A stretch of 64,000 nt of DNA from Candidatus Sulfotelmatobacter sp. (lineage in GTDB: Bacteria > Acidobacteriota > Terriglobia > Terriglobales > Acidobacteriaceae): assembly GCA_030041215.1 (NCBI GenBank), contig JASHOH010000136.1:1-64000 (forward strand), read 5' to 3'. Of this stretch, positions 25,264-33,756 are shown piece after piece. A program made the translations under genes and the position numbers. The notes beneath the pieces are model-generated. The model was not told the origin of the DNA. It was given only the letters and a program-made list of their open reading frames with translations, and ran no database searches. Position 1 is the stretch's first letter; the number at the start of each line of letters is the position of its first letter.

Positions 25264-27305
25264 TTCTTTGCCACCTCTTTCTTTGTACTGCCTTTCTGCG
25301 ACATCAGAAACGCGGTAATCGCCTGGGCGTCTTCATCGCTCATCGCCCGGTTCGGCTCTATTGTGCCGGGACGCAGCGACTGGGGATTCTTCAGCCACTG
25401 ATACATCCAGGCTGCGGTCAATCGCGAACCCACTTGCGTCAGAGTCGGGCCAACGTAACCTTTGTCGTTCTTGCTGTCGAGAATGTGGCAACCCTGGCAG
25501 GAATATTTGCCGTAGAAAAGCTGCCTGCCAAGCTCGATTTCTCCAGCCGAGTAACCGCTCAACGGTATCGAGTCGCGGTCGATTACAGGATTCTGATAAA
25601 CCGTGATCATGTAGTCGGTGAGTTCGCTGGTTTCCTCGTCGGTCAGATTGAAACGCGGCATGCGCCGGATCAATGCTGGGCGCAACGTGCCTGGATTCTT
25701 TAAGAAACTCACCAGCCACGCGCGCTGGACCGAGCTGCCTTCCCACGTCAGGTCGGGCGCCATGTCGCCGCCGTGTCCATTGATGCGATGGCAACTGAAA
25801 CAAGCGAGGTCGCTCATCAACTTTCCCGCCTTTCCGGCGGGCTGGTAGTTGGACTCCGGAACCGCCGGCACTGTCAGTGACGGCGGCAGGGTTGTCGAGC
25901 GATCGTTCAGCGACAGTAGCGCAGTCGTGAGGGCGTCGACCTGTCCCGGTGTAAATGTATACTGCGGCATCTTCAGCCCGGGTGAAAACGCGCGCGGCTG
26001 TTTGATTTTGCCCGAGATGTAATCGGGCAGCGTGTGAGGCATGCCGGGGAGAAATAAAAGCTGCGTAATCGGCTTGCTGCCGATGCGGCTGAGCTCGGGC
26101 GCGAAATTTTCCGGCTTCTTGATACCTGCAATCTCATGGCAGGACGCGCACCCGTAATCAGAAACCAGTCGTTTGCCATGTGCAATCTGCTCGGGCGTTG
26201 CAGCTTCCAAATGAACATTGGCGAGCAGATCGGAATCCGTTTTGGCCTGCAAGAATGCGGAGAGCGTCGCGACCTGCGCATCATTGAACCGATAGTGCGG
26301 CATGGCCGTGCCTGGATCGTACGTCCGTGGGTTCCGCAGCCAGGCACTCAGCCATTCCGGTTTGACCTTGTTCCCGACGCGCGTCAGCTCAGGACCGACA
26401 TTTCCTCCCACCAGATTTCCCGCAGCATTCTGCACGGCGTGGCATGAAGCGCAGAAGGATTCTCCATACAGGCTTGTGCCCGCGGCTGGATCAGATGAGG
26501 GTTTGGCTGGCAGTGCGATCGAGTCTCCTGCCACCGGTGTGCTGTTGGCGATCAAGAATGCCGACATGTCGCGAGCATCGTCGTCGCTCAGCTTGAAATT
26601 CGGCATGGTTGCCGTAGCGGCATAGGCTTGGGGATCTTTCAACCATGCATAAATCCACTCGCGCGTGGTCTTATCGGCGATATGCGACAGCGATGGGGGA
26701 TCATCAGTTGCTTTCATCGTGGTGCCGTCGGCCAGCTTCACCGTGTGGCAGTTGACGCAGCCATATCGGGCGAGCAGACGGCGTCCTTCGTTGAGCACAG
26801 GCGTTCCCGGGAGCGCCCCGCGATGGCATTCACCACAGGAAGACTCGATGTACCTGGCGGGCAGAATCGGCTGCTCCCAGGCCAGGGTGCTGTTGTGCGC
26901 CTCGGCAACCGTCGTTGCTGCGCCCTGGCCGCGGTGACAGATGACGCATCCAAACTCGTCCAGCTTGTGCGGGATGACAGGATGCTTGCGGAACGGCTGG
27001 GTCGCAACATCTGTGAGGCTGGCTTCGTTCAGCCCGACATGGCAACTTGTGCAGCGATCGACGACGCCGAGATCGGGCAACCATATCTGCTGAATGCCGC
27101 CCTGGAAATGCCGTTGCAGCGTATTGGCCTCGCTGCGGTTGCGGATCATCTTCAAGTAGCCGTGCTGGTAATGGCGCCACTCGCTGAAGTGATTCTTTGC
27201 CGGAGCAATAGCCAGCGAGCACAGAAAAACCACGCTCACCACGCCAAAAGCGCGCACGCTGTTGCCAAACAGTGATTGCCAGAGCGTGCTGAGTTTTGCG
27301 TTCAT
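25260..27305 (-). CDS. Octahaem cytochrome c (membrane-anchored)
   Basis: The 681-residue product begins with an uncleaved hydrophobic helix (about residues 18-35) and then carries eight CxxCH haem sites: CTSCH, CVICH, CGECH, CVNCH, CASCH, CASCH, CFSCH and CQGCH. The C-terminal two-thirds is a chain of mono-haem domains, with a Met after KDPQAYAATATMP-like segments as sixth ligand. It probably receives electrons from the Rieske/cytochrome b part encoded upstream and passes them to terminal oxidases or other carriers. It lies 40 bases downstream of the second cytochrome b gene. Confidence 0.85.
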   Translation of the reverse strand: MNAKLSTLWQSLFGNSVRAFGVVSVVFLCSLAIAPAKNHFSEWRHYQHGYLKMIRNRSEANTLQRHFQGGIQQIWLPDLGVVDRCTSCHVGLNEASLTDVATQPFRKHPVIPHKLDEFGCVICHRGQGAATTVAEAHNSTLAWEQPILPARYIESSCGECHRGALPGTPVLNEGRRLLARYGCVNCHTVKLADGTTMKATDDPPSLSHIADKTTREWIYAWLKDPQAYAATATMPNFKLSDDDARDMSAFLIANSTPVAGDSIALPAKPSSDPAAGTSLYGESFCASCHAVQNAAGNLVGGNVGPELTRVGNKVKPEWLSAWLRNPRTYDPGTAMPHYRFNDAQVATLSAFLQAKTDSDLLANVHLEAATPEQIAHGKRLVSDYGCASCHEIAGIKKPENFAPELSRIGSKPITQLLFLPGMPHTLPDYISGKIKQPRAFSPGLKMPQYTFTPGQVDALTTALLSLNDRSTTLPPSLTVPAVPESNYQPAGKAGKLMSDLACFSCHRINGHGGDMAPDLTWEGSSVQRAWLVSFLKNPGTLRPALIRRMPRFNLTDEETSELTDYMITVYQNPVIDRDSIPLSGYSAGEIELGRQLFYGKYSCQGCHILDSKNDKGYVGPTLTQVGSRLTAAWMYQWLKNPQSLRPGTIEPNRAMSDEDAQAITAFLMSQKGSTKKEVAKK

Positions 27306-27345
27306 GAACGCCGGATTCCATCGAGTTTCGCTTTACGCATGTTCA

Positions 27346-28050
27346 TTAACTCTGCCATGGCCAAATCCACGACCAGCCCGGTCCACGGAAAAATGTGCCT
27401 ACCGCTGTGAGTACCACTAATTCAAATAAAAACCACGTCATCACCCAATACGACAGCGGTCTGGCCGCCAGATATCGCCGAAACCCCGAAGGTGATTGAG
27501 CAGAACTCTGTGCCGCCAAAATCATGAGCGCCACAATAATCAAGGTCGGAACCAGCGCCACGATCACATGAAACCAGACCAGAAAAATCGAAAGGAGGAC
27601 CGCGACGATGTAGAAAATGCGCAAACGCCCCTCACGATCTTTCGAAAACAAACCCTCCGCCTCGATGTTGACCTTGAAGTACGGGATCACAATGAGCGCC
27701 ATCACTACCAATCCGGGCACGAGCACGCCCGCAACCACCGGCGGAAAATAGTGCAGCATTTCCTGCAATCCGAGGAAGTACCAAGGCGCTTTCGCAGGAT
27801 TCGGCGTGTGAGAAGGATCGGCCAGCCCTTCGAGCGGAGCATTGAAGATCAGTGCGATCCACACCAGCAAGACCGCGAGCACCTCAATGACAACCGTGGC
27901 GCGAAACAGAACTTCCGGAAAGGTCTGGATCTGATCTTCGGTCTCGGCCTTTACCTGCGCCGAAGTGCGCCGCGTGATAAAGACGATCCGCCGCGGCGCT
28001 TTTTTCGCATTCGAGTCGACGCCAGCGATGAAGTCTTTCGAGTCCGCCAT
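27346..28050 (-). CDS. Cytochrome b C-terminal subunit (PetD-like)
   Basis: A 234-residue membrane protein with about four transmembrane helices, matching the C-terminal part of cytochrome b (subunit IV of b6f). A cytosolic N-terminal basic stretch leads to PEVLFRATVVIEVLAV. The Qo-site signature appears as APWYFLGLQEML, so the Glu of the usual PEWY is missing. ATG 28050 is used, with AAGGAGG about 10 bases upstream; a longer frame runs through a repeat to 28266. The gene starts two bases after the preceding cytochrome b stop. Confidence 0.85.
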   Translation of the reverse strand: MADSKDFIAGVDSNAKKAPRRIVFITRRTSAQVKAETEDQIQTFPEVLFRATVVIEVLAVLLVWIALIFNAPLEGLADPSHTPNPAKAPWYFLGLQEMLHYFPPVVAGVLVPGLVVMALIVIPYFKVNIEAEGLFSKDREGRLRIFYIVAVLLSIFLVWFHVIVALVPTLIIVALMILAAQSSAQSPSGFRRYLAARPLSYWVMTWFLFELVVLTAVGTFFRGPGWSWIWPWQS

Positions 28051-28052
28051 AG

Positions 28053-28907
28053 CTATTGCGCCTCCTTCGACGGGTTCGGGGTGCCCCACGCCTGCCCTGA
28101 GCCTGGCCGAAGGGTCTCGCCGCTGTTGCGTGATGTGGGTTTCTCGCCAGCCTGCGCAGGCACTATCGACGGCTCGCTTGAGTGCGCGTATAAACCACCA
28201 TCTTTCCGAATCCGCCAGAAATGAACACCGACGAACAATAGCGCAGTCAGCGGGAGAATCATGCAATGCAGCACGTAAAAGCGCAGCAGCGCGTTGGCAT
28301 TTACGGCGTTGCCGCCGAGCAGCAGAAAGTGAATCTTATTTCCGATCAATGGCACGGCAGAGGCAATGTTTGATCCCACTGTAATTGCCCAGAAGGCCAG
28401 TTGGTCCCAGGGAAGCAGATAACCGGTGTAGCTCAGAAGCAGAGTGACAAGAAGAAGTACTACGCCGATGACCCAGTTGAACTCGCGGGGCGTGCGATAT
28501 GCGCCGCGATAAAACACCTTGAACATGTGAGCAAAAACCAGGAACACCATGGCATGCGCCGACCAGCGATGCAGGTTTCGCAGAAACAATCCCGAAGAAA
28601 CGACGAACTGTAAATCTTTCGTATCGGCATACGCCTGCGGCACCGACGGATGGTAATAAAACATCAGCGGAATGCCGGTCGCGACCAGGATGAGAAATGT
28701 GCCCAGCGTCAAAGTGCCCAGATACCAGGTCGCGCTGAAAGTCAACATTCGCGTGCGGACCTTGGTCGACAAAAGGTGCAGGAAGACGTTTTGCTGAATC
28801 GTCAGCGCCCGGTGCAGCGTGCTCGAACCCGTGCCGCTGCGGAAGATTGAGCGCCACACTCGAGTTTCGCGCACCTCGTCAAAAAATTGGTCCACAGTTT
28901 TTGCCAT
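28053..28907 (-). CDS. Cytochrome b N-terminal subunit (PetB-like)
   Basis: The 284-residue product has four transmembrane helices. Haem-ligand His pairs are visible in [13 protein letters not shown] and [22 protein letters not shown], as in the b6-type subunit that oxidises and reduces quinols. [15 protein letters not shown] is diagnostic. The last ~25 residues are encoded by a palindromic repeat (28095-28114), which lengthens the cytosolic tail. Together with the Rieske protein (2 bases upstream) and the PetD-like gene it forms a bc-type complex. Confidence 0.9.
   Translation of the reverse strand: MAKTVDQFFDEVRETRVWRSIFRSGTGSSTLHRALTIQQNVFLHLLSTKVRTRMLTFSATWYLGTLTLGTFLILVATGIPLMFYYHPSVPQAYADTKDLQFVVSSGLFLRNLHRWSAHAMVFLVFAHMFKVFYRGAYRTPREFNWVIGVVLLLVTLLLSYTGYLLPWDQLAFWAITVGSNIASAVPLIGNKIHFLLLGGNAVNANALLRFYVLHCMILPLTALLFVGVHFWRIRKDGGLYAHSSEPSIVPAQAGEKPTSRNSGETLRPGSGQAWGTPNPSKEAQ
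28095..28114. repeat. REP-type repeat at the end of cytochrome b
   Basis: CCCTGAGCCTGGCCGAAGGG is an imperfect palindrome of the widespread CCCTGAGC…GAAGGG repeat type. A related copy (CCCTGAGCGAAGCCGAGGGG) lies at 29518-29537. The 28095 copy is translated as part of the C-terminal tail of cytochrome b. Confidence 0.6.
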
Positions 28908-28909
28908 GT

Positions 28910-29428
28910 TCAGACTCTCACGAATGAATCCCGCGCCAGCGGGGGCACGTCGGTTGAACGATCGACCAGAAGATCTCCGTCATCATTGAGCCAGATGCGC
29001 TTCCAAGGAAGTGGCTTGGGCGCAGGGCCTTCGATCTTGTCACCTGGTTTGTGATCGTCTTCGGCGTGAACAAAGAATTTACTGCCATGGCATGGGCACG
29101 CAATGATGCCCAAGTCCGGTTTCCACGCCGTCAGGCAGCCCAGATGGGTGCAGACCGCGCTCAGCGAAAAATATCCTTCCTGCGAATGGATGATGTAAAT
29201 GCCGTTGTTCACGTCGAGCGTGACCGAGTCCAGAGGATAGCGATCAGGCTTACCCGCATTGACCACTGGGGACGGCTCAAAGAGCACGTTAGGCTCGAGA
29301 TATTGATACGAGAACACTGCTGTGCCAATGGCAGCGATGCTTAACGATCCCAGGCCGAGCTTCACAAAAAACTGGCGGCGGTTCAGATCGTTTACTGCTG
29401 AGCTCGTATTTTGTTTTTCCTCTGCCAT
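28910..29428 (-). CDS. Rieske iron-sulfur protein
   Basis: A 172-residue protein with a twin-arginine-type N-terminus ([20 protein letters not shown]) that probably stays as a membrane anchor. The [2Fe-2S] ligands are in CTHLGC and CPCHGSKF, one Cys-His pair in each, with disulfide cysteines. It accepts an electron from quinol at the Qo site and passes it to the cytochrome c partner. It lies two bases upstream of the cytochrome b gene in the operon. Confidence 0.93.
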   Translation of the reverse strand: MAEEKQNTSSAVNDLNRRQFFVKLGLGSLSIAAIGTAVFSYQYLEPNVLFEPSPVVNAGKPDRYPLDSVTLDVNNGIYIIHSQEGYFSLSAVCTHLGCLTAWKPDLGIIACPCHGSKFFVHAEDDHKPGDKIEGPAPKPLPWKRIWLNDDGDLLVDRSTDVPPLARDSFVRV

Positions 29429-29455
29429 GAATACCTCTTTACAGCGCCCGCCTGT

Positions 29456-29540
29456 GCGAGGCCATCCATGCCTCGCCCGCGGGGGCGAAGCACCTCCGCG
29501 CCAGGCGCCGAAGCCTGCCCTGAGCGAAGCCGAGGGGAGG
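29456..29540. repeat. REP-type repeats before the Rieske gene
   Basis: A perfect 7-bp hairpin (29456-29462 with 29470-29476, loop of 7) is followed by a CCCTGAGCGAAGCCGAGGGG repeat at 29518-29537. Together they fill most of the 122-base gap between the flavoprotein stop and the Rieske start. They may act as mRNA hairpins inside the operon. Confidence 0.5.
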
Positions 29541-29550
29541 GCGGCACAAC

Positions 29551-31506
29551 TTACTTCTGCAATCCCGCTCCAATCGCCGCCACGGGAATCAATCCTGTCG
29601 GCTCGGCGGGAAGCAGGTTATATGCCTCCATCGTGATCGTGCCCACTGGACAACGCATCGCGCACAGGCCGCAGCGAATACAACGTGTTTCATCCTTCAG
29701 CATCGCCGCGCCGGTGATTACTCCCAATTCGTCCGCTGCAACTTCATCGAGCTCAACCCCGAAACATTCCTGATTGTCGCGAATGTACTGCAACGTGTCC
29801 GGCTCGAAGTCAATGCGGTCGAGCGAAACCAGTTCCAGGCAGTTCTCTGGGCAAACATCCACACAGCCACCGCACAAGATGCACATGCTGCCGTCTTCCG
29901 GCGTGGCTTCAAAAATCGTGTTCACCCAGCAGTGCAGGCAGCGTTGCGCCTCGGCTATTGCGCCGGCTGCGTCGTAACCGATCTCAACTTCTGTCACACC
30001 CGTACGCCGCTCAAGAGGAAGCATAGGAACTGGCTGGCGATCGATATCGACATAACCCAGCGGCATCGCATGCCGCTTCAGCAATTCGACTTCGATGATC
30101 GGCTCTGGATGTTTTCCACCGCGCAGATATTCATCGATGCCGATGGCGGCGCGCTTGCCGTCGCCAACGCTGTCAATGATGAGGCGCGGACCGAAAACGC
30201 AGTCGCCGCCGGCAAACATTCCTGGCGCGGAAGTCATCAGAGTTTGGGGATTTACGGCGATCAGCCCGCGCGGCGAGAGTTCCACCTTGTCTTCCGGCTT
30301 GAAAAAGTCGAGACGCGGCGCCTGTCCGATCGCCATGATGATGGTGTCGCACTCGATCTGGCTCTCGCTGTTTTCATAGAACGCAGGATTAAAACGGCGA
30401 TTTTCGTCGAAGACCCACTTCGTCTTCAGGACCTCCAGTCCCGTAACTTTCCCATCCTTGCCGAGAATCCTCTTCGGCCCAAAGCCAGGATGAATAATGA
30501 TGCCTTCTTCCTCGGCCTCTTCGATCTCCTCCAGCGCGGCCGGCATTTCGTTGCGCCGTTCCAGACAAACCAGATCAACTTCGCGAGCGCCCATGCGCAG
30601 AGCGGAAAGAGAAATGTCGACCATTTCTTTGGTCGCAACTGCCGATACGTTCTCCGCAGACGGCTCAGCATCCTCAACGCCACCCGCATGCTGCCGAACA
30701 ACTTCACGCGCGGCCGAGCGCGCCACATCCATGGCCACATTCCCCCCACCAATCACGATCACTTTCTTGCCGATTGTGAACTTGTATCCCAGATTCACAT
30801 TGAGCAGAAAATCGATGCCTTTGTGGACGCCATCGAGATCAACTCCCGGAATGCTGAGATCGCGGCTGCGATGTGCGCCGACCGCGATGAGCACAGCGTC
30901 AAATCCCTGGTTGCGCAAATCGGAAATCGTGAAATCGCGTCCTGCCGCGTGGTTTAGTCTGAGCGTGATGTCGCCAGTCTCGAGAATCTCGCGCACCTGC
31001 GCTTCCACCACGTCGCGCGGCAAACGGTACTCCGGAATCCCCAGATAAAGCATTCCGCCGGCGACCGGTGCAGCCTCAAAGATCGTCACCGCATAGCCCA
31101 TCAGAGCGAGATCGTGCGCCGTCGAAAGACCGACGGGCCCGGCACCCACAATGGCCACCTTAAAAGGCAACCTTTTCTGGCCTCGTCCTTCATTGACGTT
31201 GATCGGGTGTTTCGACTCGGGCCCGTACTGCTCAGTCAGAAAACGCTTCAGCGCGCGAATGGAGATCGGTTTGTCGATCTCGCCACGGCGGCATGCCGTT
31301 TCGCAAGGATGCGCGCACACTCTCCCGCAGATGCTGGCCAGGGGATTGGGATCGCGCGCCAGACGGTACGCCTCTTCGAATCGCCCTTCAGCAATGAGTC
31401 CGACATAACGCCCTGCGTTGGTATGAGCAGGGCAGGCCATCATGCAGGGAAAGTTCGAACTCAGCCAATCCGCGTCAACCTTTTTGTTCTTGAATCGCTT
31501 CAGCAT
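29551..31506 (-). CDS. NAD(P)H-type iron-sulfur flavoprotein (GltD-like with added ferredoxin domain)
   Basis: About 651 residues. An N-terminal helical Fe-S domain (CMMACPAHTN, CGRVCAHPCETACRRG) precedes a GltD-like core with FAD motif VGAGPVGLSTAH near residue 118 and an NAD(P)-binding motif VIGGGNVAMDVA near 255. The C-terminal ~130 residues hold two ferredoxin-type clusters (CILCGGCVDVCPE and CIRCGLCAMRCP). The family moves electrons between NAD(P)H and ferredoxin-like partners. Its place between cupredoxin and Rieske genes suggests it feeds electrons to the quinone/bc complex (inference). ATG 31506 is preferred to 31539. Confidence 0.82.
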   Translation of the reverse strand: MLKRFKNKKVDADWLSSNFPCMMACPAHTNAGRYVGLIAEGRFEEAYRLARDPNPLASICGRVCAHPCETACRRGEIDKPISIRALKRFLTEQYGPESKHPINVNEGRGQKRLPFKVAIVGAGPVGLSTAHDLALMGYAVTIFEAAPVAGGMLYLGIPEYRLPRDVVEAQVREILETGDITLRLNHAAGRDFTISDLRNQGFDAVLIAVGAHRSRDLSIPGVDLDGVHKGIDFLLNVNLGYKFTIGKKVIVIGGGNVAMDVARSAAREVVRQHAGGVEDAEPSAENVSAVATKEMVDISLSALRMGAREVDLVCLERRNEMPAALEEIEEAEEEGIIIHPGFGPKRILGKDGKVTGLEVLKTKWVFDENRRFNPAFYENSESQIECDTIIMAIGQAPRLDFFKPEDKVELSPRGLIAVNPQTLMTSAPGMFAGGDCVFGPRLIIDSVGDGKRAAIGIDEYLRGGKHPEPIIEVELLKRHAMPLGYVDIDRQPVPMLPLERRTGVTEVEIGYDAAGAIAEAQRCLHCWVNTIFEATPEDGSMCILCGGCVDVCPENCLELVSLDRIDFEPDTLQYIRDNQECFGVELDEVAADELGVITGAAMLKDETRCIRCGLCAMRCPVGTITMEAYNLLPAEPTGLIPVAAIGAGLQK

Positions 31507-31676
31507 TATGGGAGTTCTTAAATCGGCTGTCACTCGCACTCAACAGCATTTTCTGCGATCTCAAAACCGTTGGGGGCGGAAATTTCATTTGTCGGGATTA
31601 AGTCTCTTTCGTTCTTATGCCCAGTTCTCAACCCTCAAACGAAACGGCAGATGGACGGGTGAAGCCGACCAGCCGT

Positions 31677-32273
31677 TCAATGACCCACGGTGATTAGTTT
31701 GGTGAGAGTAAAATCGGCCGTGGTTTCGCCGGAAGAAGTCACGGATTTGGATTGGCTCTTCGCACCTTCGTTCCATGCCGTTACGGTGTAGCTTCCGTCG
31801 GGGACATTCTCGATCTTGTATTCCCCGGACTTATCGGTGGTTGCGAAGTACGGAGTCGGCGAAACAACAACGTACGCCGACATCTCCGGGTGCACATAAC
31901 ACATCAACGGAATGACACCGGGATTATCGAACTTGAAACTGCGCATTTCTCCCTTCGGCCAAGTGCCCATGTTGTGCGACAGCTTCTTGTTGCCGCCGAC
32001 CGAACTCCACGCGACATTATGCGCGACGGTGTCACTGTTGTGGAACTCGATGGTAGTCCCTTGTTGCACCACCAGAATGTGCGGTTGAAACAGGAGAGCC
32101 TTCTGATCCATGGTGGCATGGCCGCTAGGCGCTGGAAAAGTCTTCCCGGAAATGGCCTCAATGTAGACTACCGATTCGCCGGAAACACCTGACACTTTGC
32201 CTTTAATCGTGCCAGCATTCGCGGCTATGGTCATGACTAATGCCATAAATAGTGCGGCTCGTGCACCTTTCAT
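31677..32273 (-). CDS. Cupredoxin / plastocyanin-like protein with carboxypeptidase-regulatory-like C-terminus
   Basis: A 198-residue secreted protein; GGAGG precedes ATG 32273, and a signal peptide ends near residue 20 (AANAG). The blue-copper ligands are visible: His in SDTVAHNV, and Cys-His-Met in MCYVHPEM. The C-terminal ~60 residues (SGEYKIENVPDGSYTVTAWNEG) form a small beta-sandwich of carboxypeptidase-regulatory type. It is the first gene of the minus-strand respiratory operon and probably carries electrons in the periplasm. Confidence 0.82.
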   Translation of the reverse strand: MKGARAALFMALVMTIAANAGTIKGKVSGVSGESVVYIEAISGKTFPAPSGHATMDQKALLFQPHILVVQQGTTIEFHNSDTVAHNVAWSSVGGNKKLSHNMGTWPKGEMRSFKFDNPGVIPLMCYVHPEMSAYVVVSPTPYFATTDKSGEYKIENVPDGSYTVTAWNEGAKSQSKSVTSSGETTADFTLTKLITVGH

Positions 32274-32525
32274 CGAGTTTCCTCCTCGTCCCGTGTGAAT
32301 GTGTCCAGCTCGGAGCGCATTTTTCATCACGGCTCTGCGCGATACGTGAACCGGACCGGCTCTGTCGATCGGCCAAGCCGTGTTCCAAGTGATCTAAATA
32401 ATATGCGAATTCCGGTCGCCTCTGCTCCATAAAATTGAGGAATTTCTTATCGCAAGCCGGGAAGATAGTACTCACACGAACAAACATTCCGCTGTATGAG
32501 AAATCACGCTTGAATGTGATAGTGA

Positions 32526-32918
32526 TCACAAGGGTATGTCTATCGCGGGACCTTGCGTCTCAATCCGGATAGCGGCGGTGCATATGGAGAAACGATTGCC
32601 ATCATATTGTTTAGGCTGATCGTTCCTTGGCACCCAAACATCGCACTTTGCCAGTTGGCCAAGGCGAATCGATCGGCACTGAATTTCGTCGTGAGCCGCT
32701 GGGACACGCTCGATATGCTCATCAATTTGGGCGCTGATTGTGGCATTGCGGGTCGGAATGTGAATCAGTTCTTCGCCGCGCTCCAGAGTTTTCAGTACGC
32801 CGAGGATGTCGCCATAGTCCTGCGCGAACCTTCGTACCGCATCCTCATTGATCATCGAGAAGCCTTGAGGCCGATAGTGGGCCTGATACCCGAATAATGG
32901 ATTAACGATCGCGCGCAT
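32526..32918 (-). pseudogene. Fragment of a conserved nuclease-like protein
   Basis: The minus-strand frame encodes HDEIQ…LGQLAKCDVWVPRNDQPKQYDGNRF. This resembles the middle of a widespread protein of unknown function with a nuclease-like C-terminal domain, where the motif reads LG…DVWVARNDRxxxYxG. Only the N-terminal and middle part is present; after that motif the sequence degenerates and the C-terminal part is absent. It is read as a gene remnant. It lies in a decayed tract next to a tRNA copy. Confidence 0.4.
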
Positions 32919-33096
32919 GGATTTGAATGGCAGGACTTACCTACTCGCGGCATTTGCCGGAATTGTGCAACCGGGCAACAGCCCATACATGGGCGGAGCC
33001 GCGACTTCCTGGGCCGTTGCTTCGCCTGACGGCCGCCAGTTGGCTATTTGTGTTTGGAACATTGGCGCCAATATGTGGATGATGGAAAACTTTTAG
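32917..33096 (+). pseudogene. C-terminal fragment of a PD40/WD40-like beta-propeller protein
   Basis: This short open stretch encodes SPDGRQLAICVW followed by WMMENF and a stop. SPDGRxLA…W…ENF is the usual C-terminal end of acidobacterial TolB/PD40 propeller proteins. No N-terminal part exists upstream, where stops occur, so it is a remnant, not a gene. It starts where the reverse-strand fragment begins. Confidence 0.4.
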
Positions 33097-33358
33097 TCCA
33101 TTTCAGAGCGGTCCAGCGAAGCTAATCCTCAAGCTTCTTATTTTGTTGTAGACGAGAAGTTTGTTTCATGCTTTCTGAACAAAGAAACCGATAAGAGAGC
33201 GGAGCCGAGCATGGCTACTGATACCGACTGATACCATTTCGACAGAATTGCAGGCAATAAGAGAAACTATAGAAACTGTATCGGAAGTTGGGAATGCGAT
33301 TGAAAGCCGCATAAACACTAGGTATTATCGCTATCGTGTAGGGATCACAACTGGATAG
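33097..33358. other. Degenerate non-coding stretch
   Basis: No supported gene here. The sequence is AT-richer than its surroundings and contains short direct repeats (CTGATACC at about 33217-33236). It fits decayed mobile DNA. Confidence 0.35.
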
Positions 33359-33395
33359 CGAAAGCGGAGGTAATCGAATCCCTCCCTCTCCGCCA
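33359..33395 (+). repeat. Partial duplicate of tRNA-Ser 3' half (attachment-site remnant)
   Basis: Positions 33374-33395 are identical over 22 bases to the 3' end of tRNA-Ser(CGA) at 24307-24328, including CCA. CGAAAGCGGA just upstream matches the anticodon loop and stem (24273-24282); the variable arm between them is deleted. The direct orientation and the extent from anticodon loop to 3' end are typical of integration sites of tyrosine recombinases. An integrase-like start follows 98 bases later. Confidence 0.7.
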
Positions 33396-33492
33396 GTCCT
33401 TTAATTTCTGCTATTTACAGTACGTGACTACCACTGACTACCAAATTTCAATCATTTTGCTGCCAGCGCAGTAACAAAGTACTGGAGGCAAG

Positions 33493-33579
33493 ATGGCAGT
33501 CACACTCTATCGTCAGGTCGGCAAAGGCAAAGCGCGGCGAGCGGAGTCGCGGGGCCTATGGCAGGCAGGTGCTGGATAA
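33493..33579 (+). pseudogene. N-terminal remnant of a tyrosine integrase
   Basis: ATG 33493, with GGAGG 8 bases upstream, opens a 28-codon frame beginning MAVTLYRQVGKGKARR. This resembles the start of phage-type integrases seen in acidobacteria. A stop soon follows and no catalytic domain remains. The position right after the tRNA-Ser 3' copy fits an integrase gene lying beside its attachment site. Confidence 0.45.
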
Positions 33580-33756
33580 ACGCTCAATCGAAACGGTGAT
33601 CGTTCTTGCCCTAACACACTTTGGTCAGCTTTTTGCACTTTGCGCTCCATTTCGGGAGCCTCACATGCACGTGTTTTCGATTGACGCCGATGCCGATGCT
33701 GCGACATAAATTGATCGCAGGATTGATGCGGCCTAGTGAGCGCCGGAACATAAACC
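33580..33756. other. Gap between integrase remnant and ABC ATPase gene
   Basis: Short frames exist on both strands, but none has a start signal or recognisable product. The decayed tract ends where the ABC ATPase gene begins at 33757. Confidence 0.35.

Noticed and set aside
25257-27275. Several long plus-strand frames opposite the octahaem cytochrome gene
   Set aside because: They are antisense to a gene with eight haem motifs in order and show no features of their own.
32553-32897. 115-codon plus-strand frame over the nuclease-like fragment
   Set aside because: Its product has no recognisable feature, while the minus strand carries the conserved DVWVPRND-type motif.
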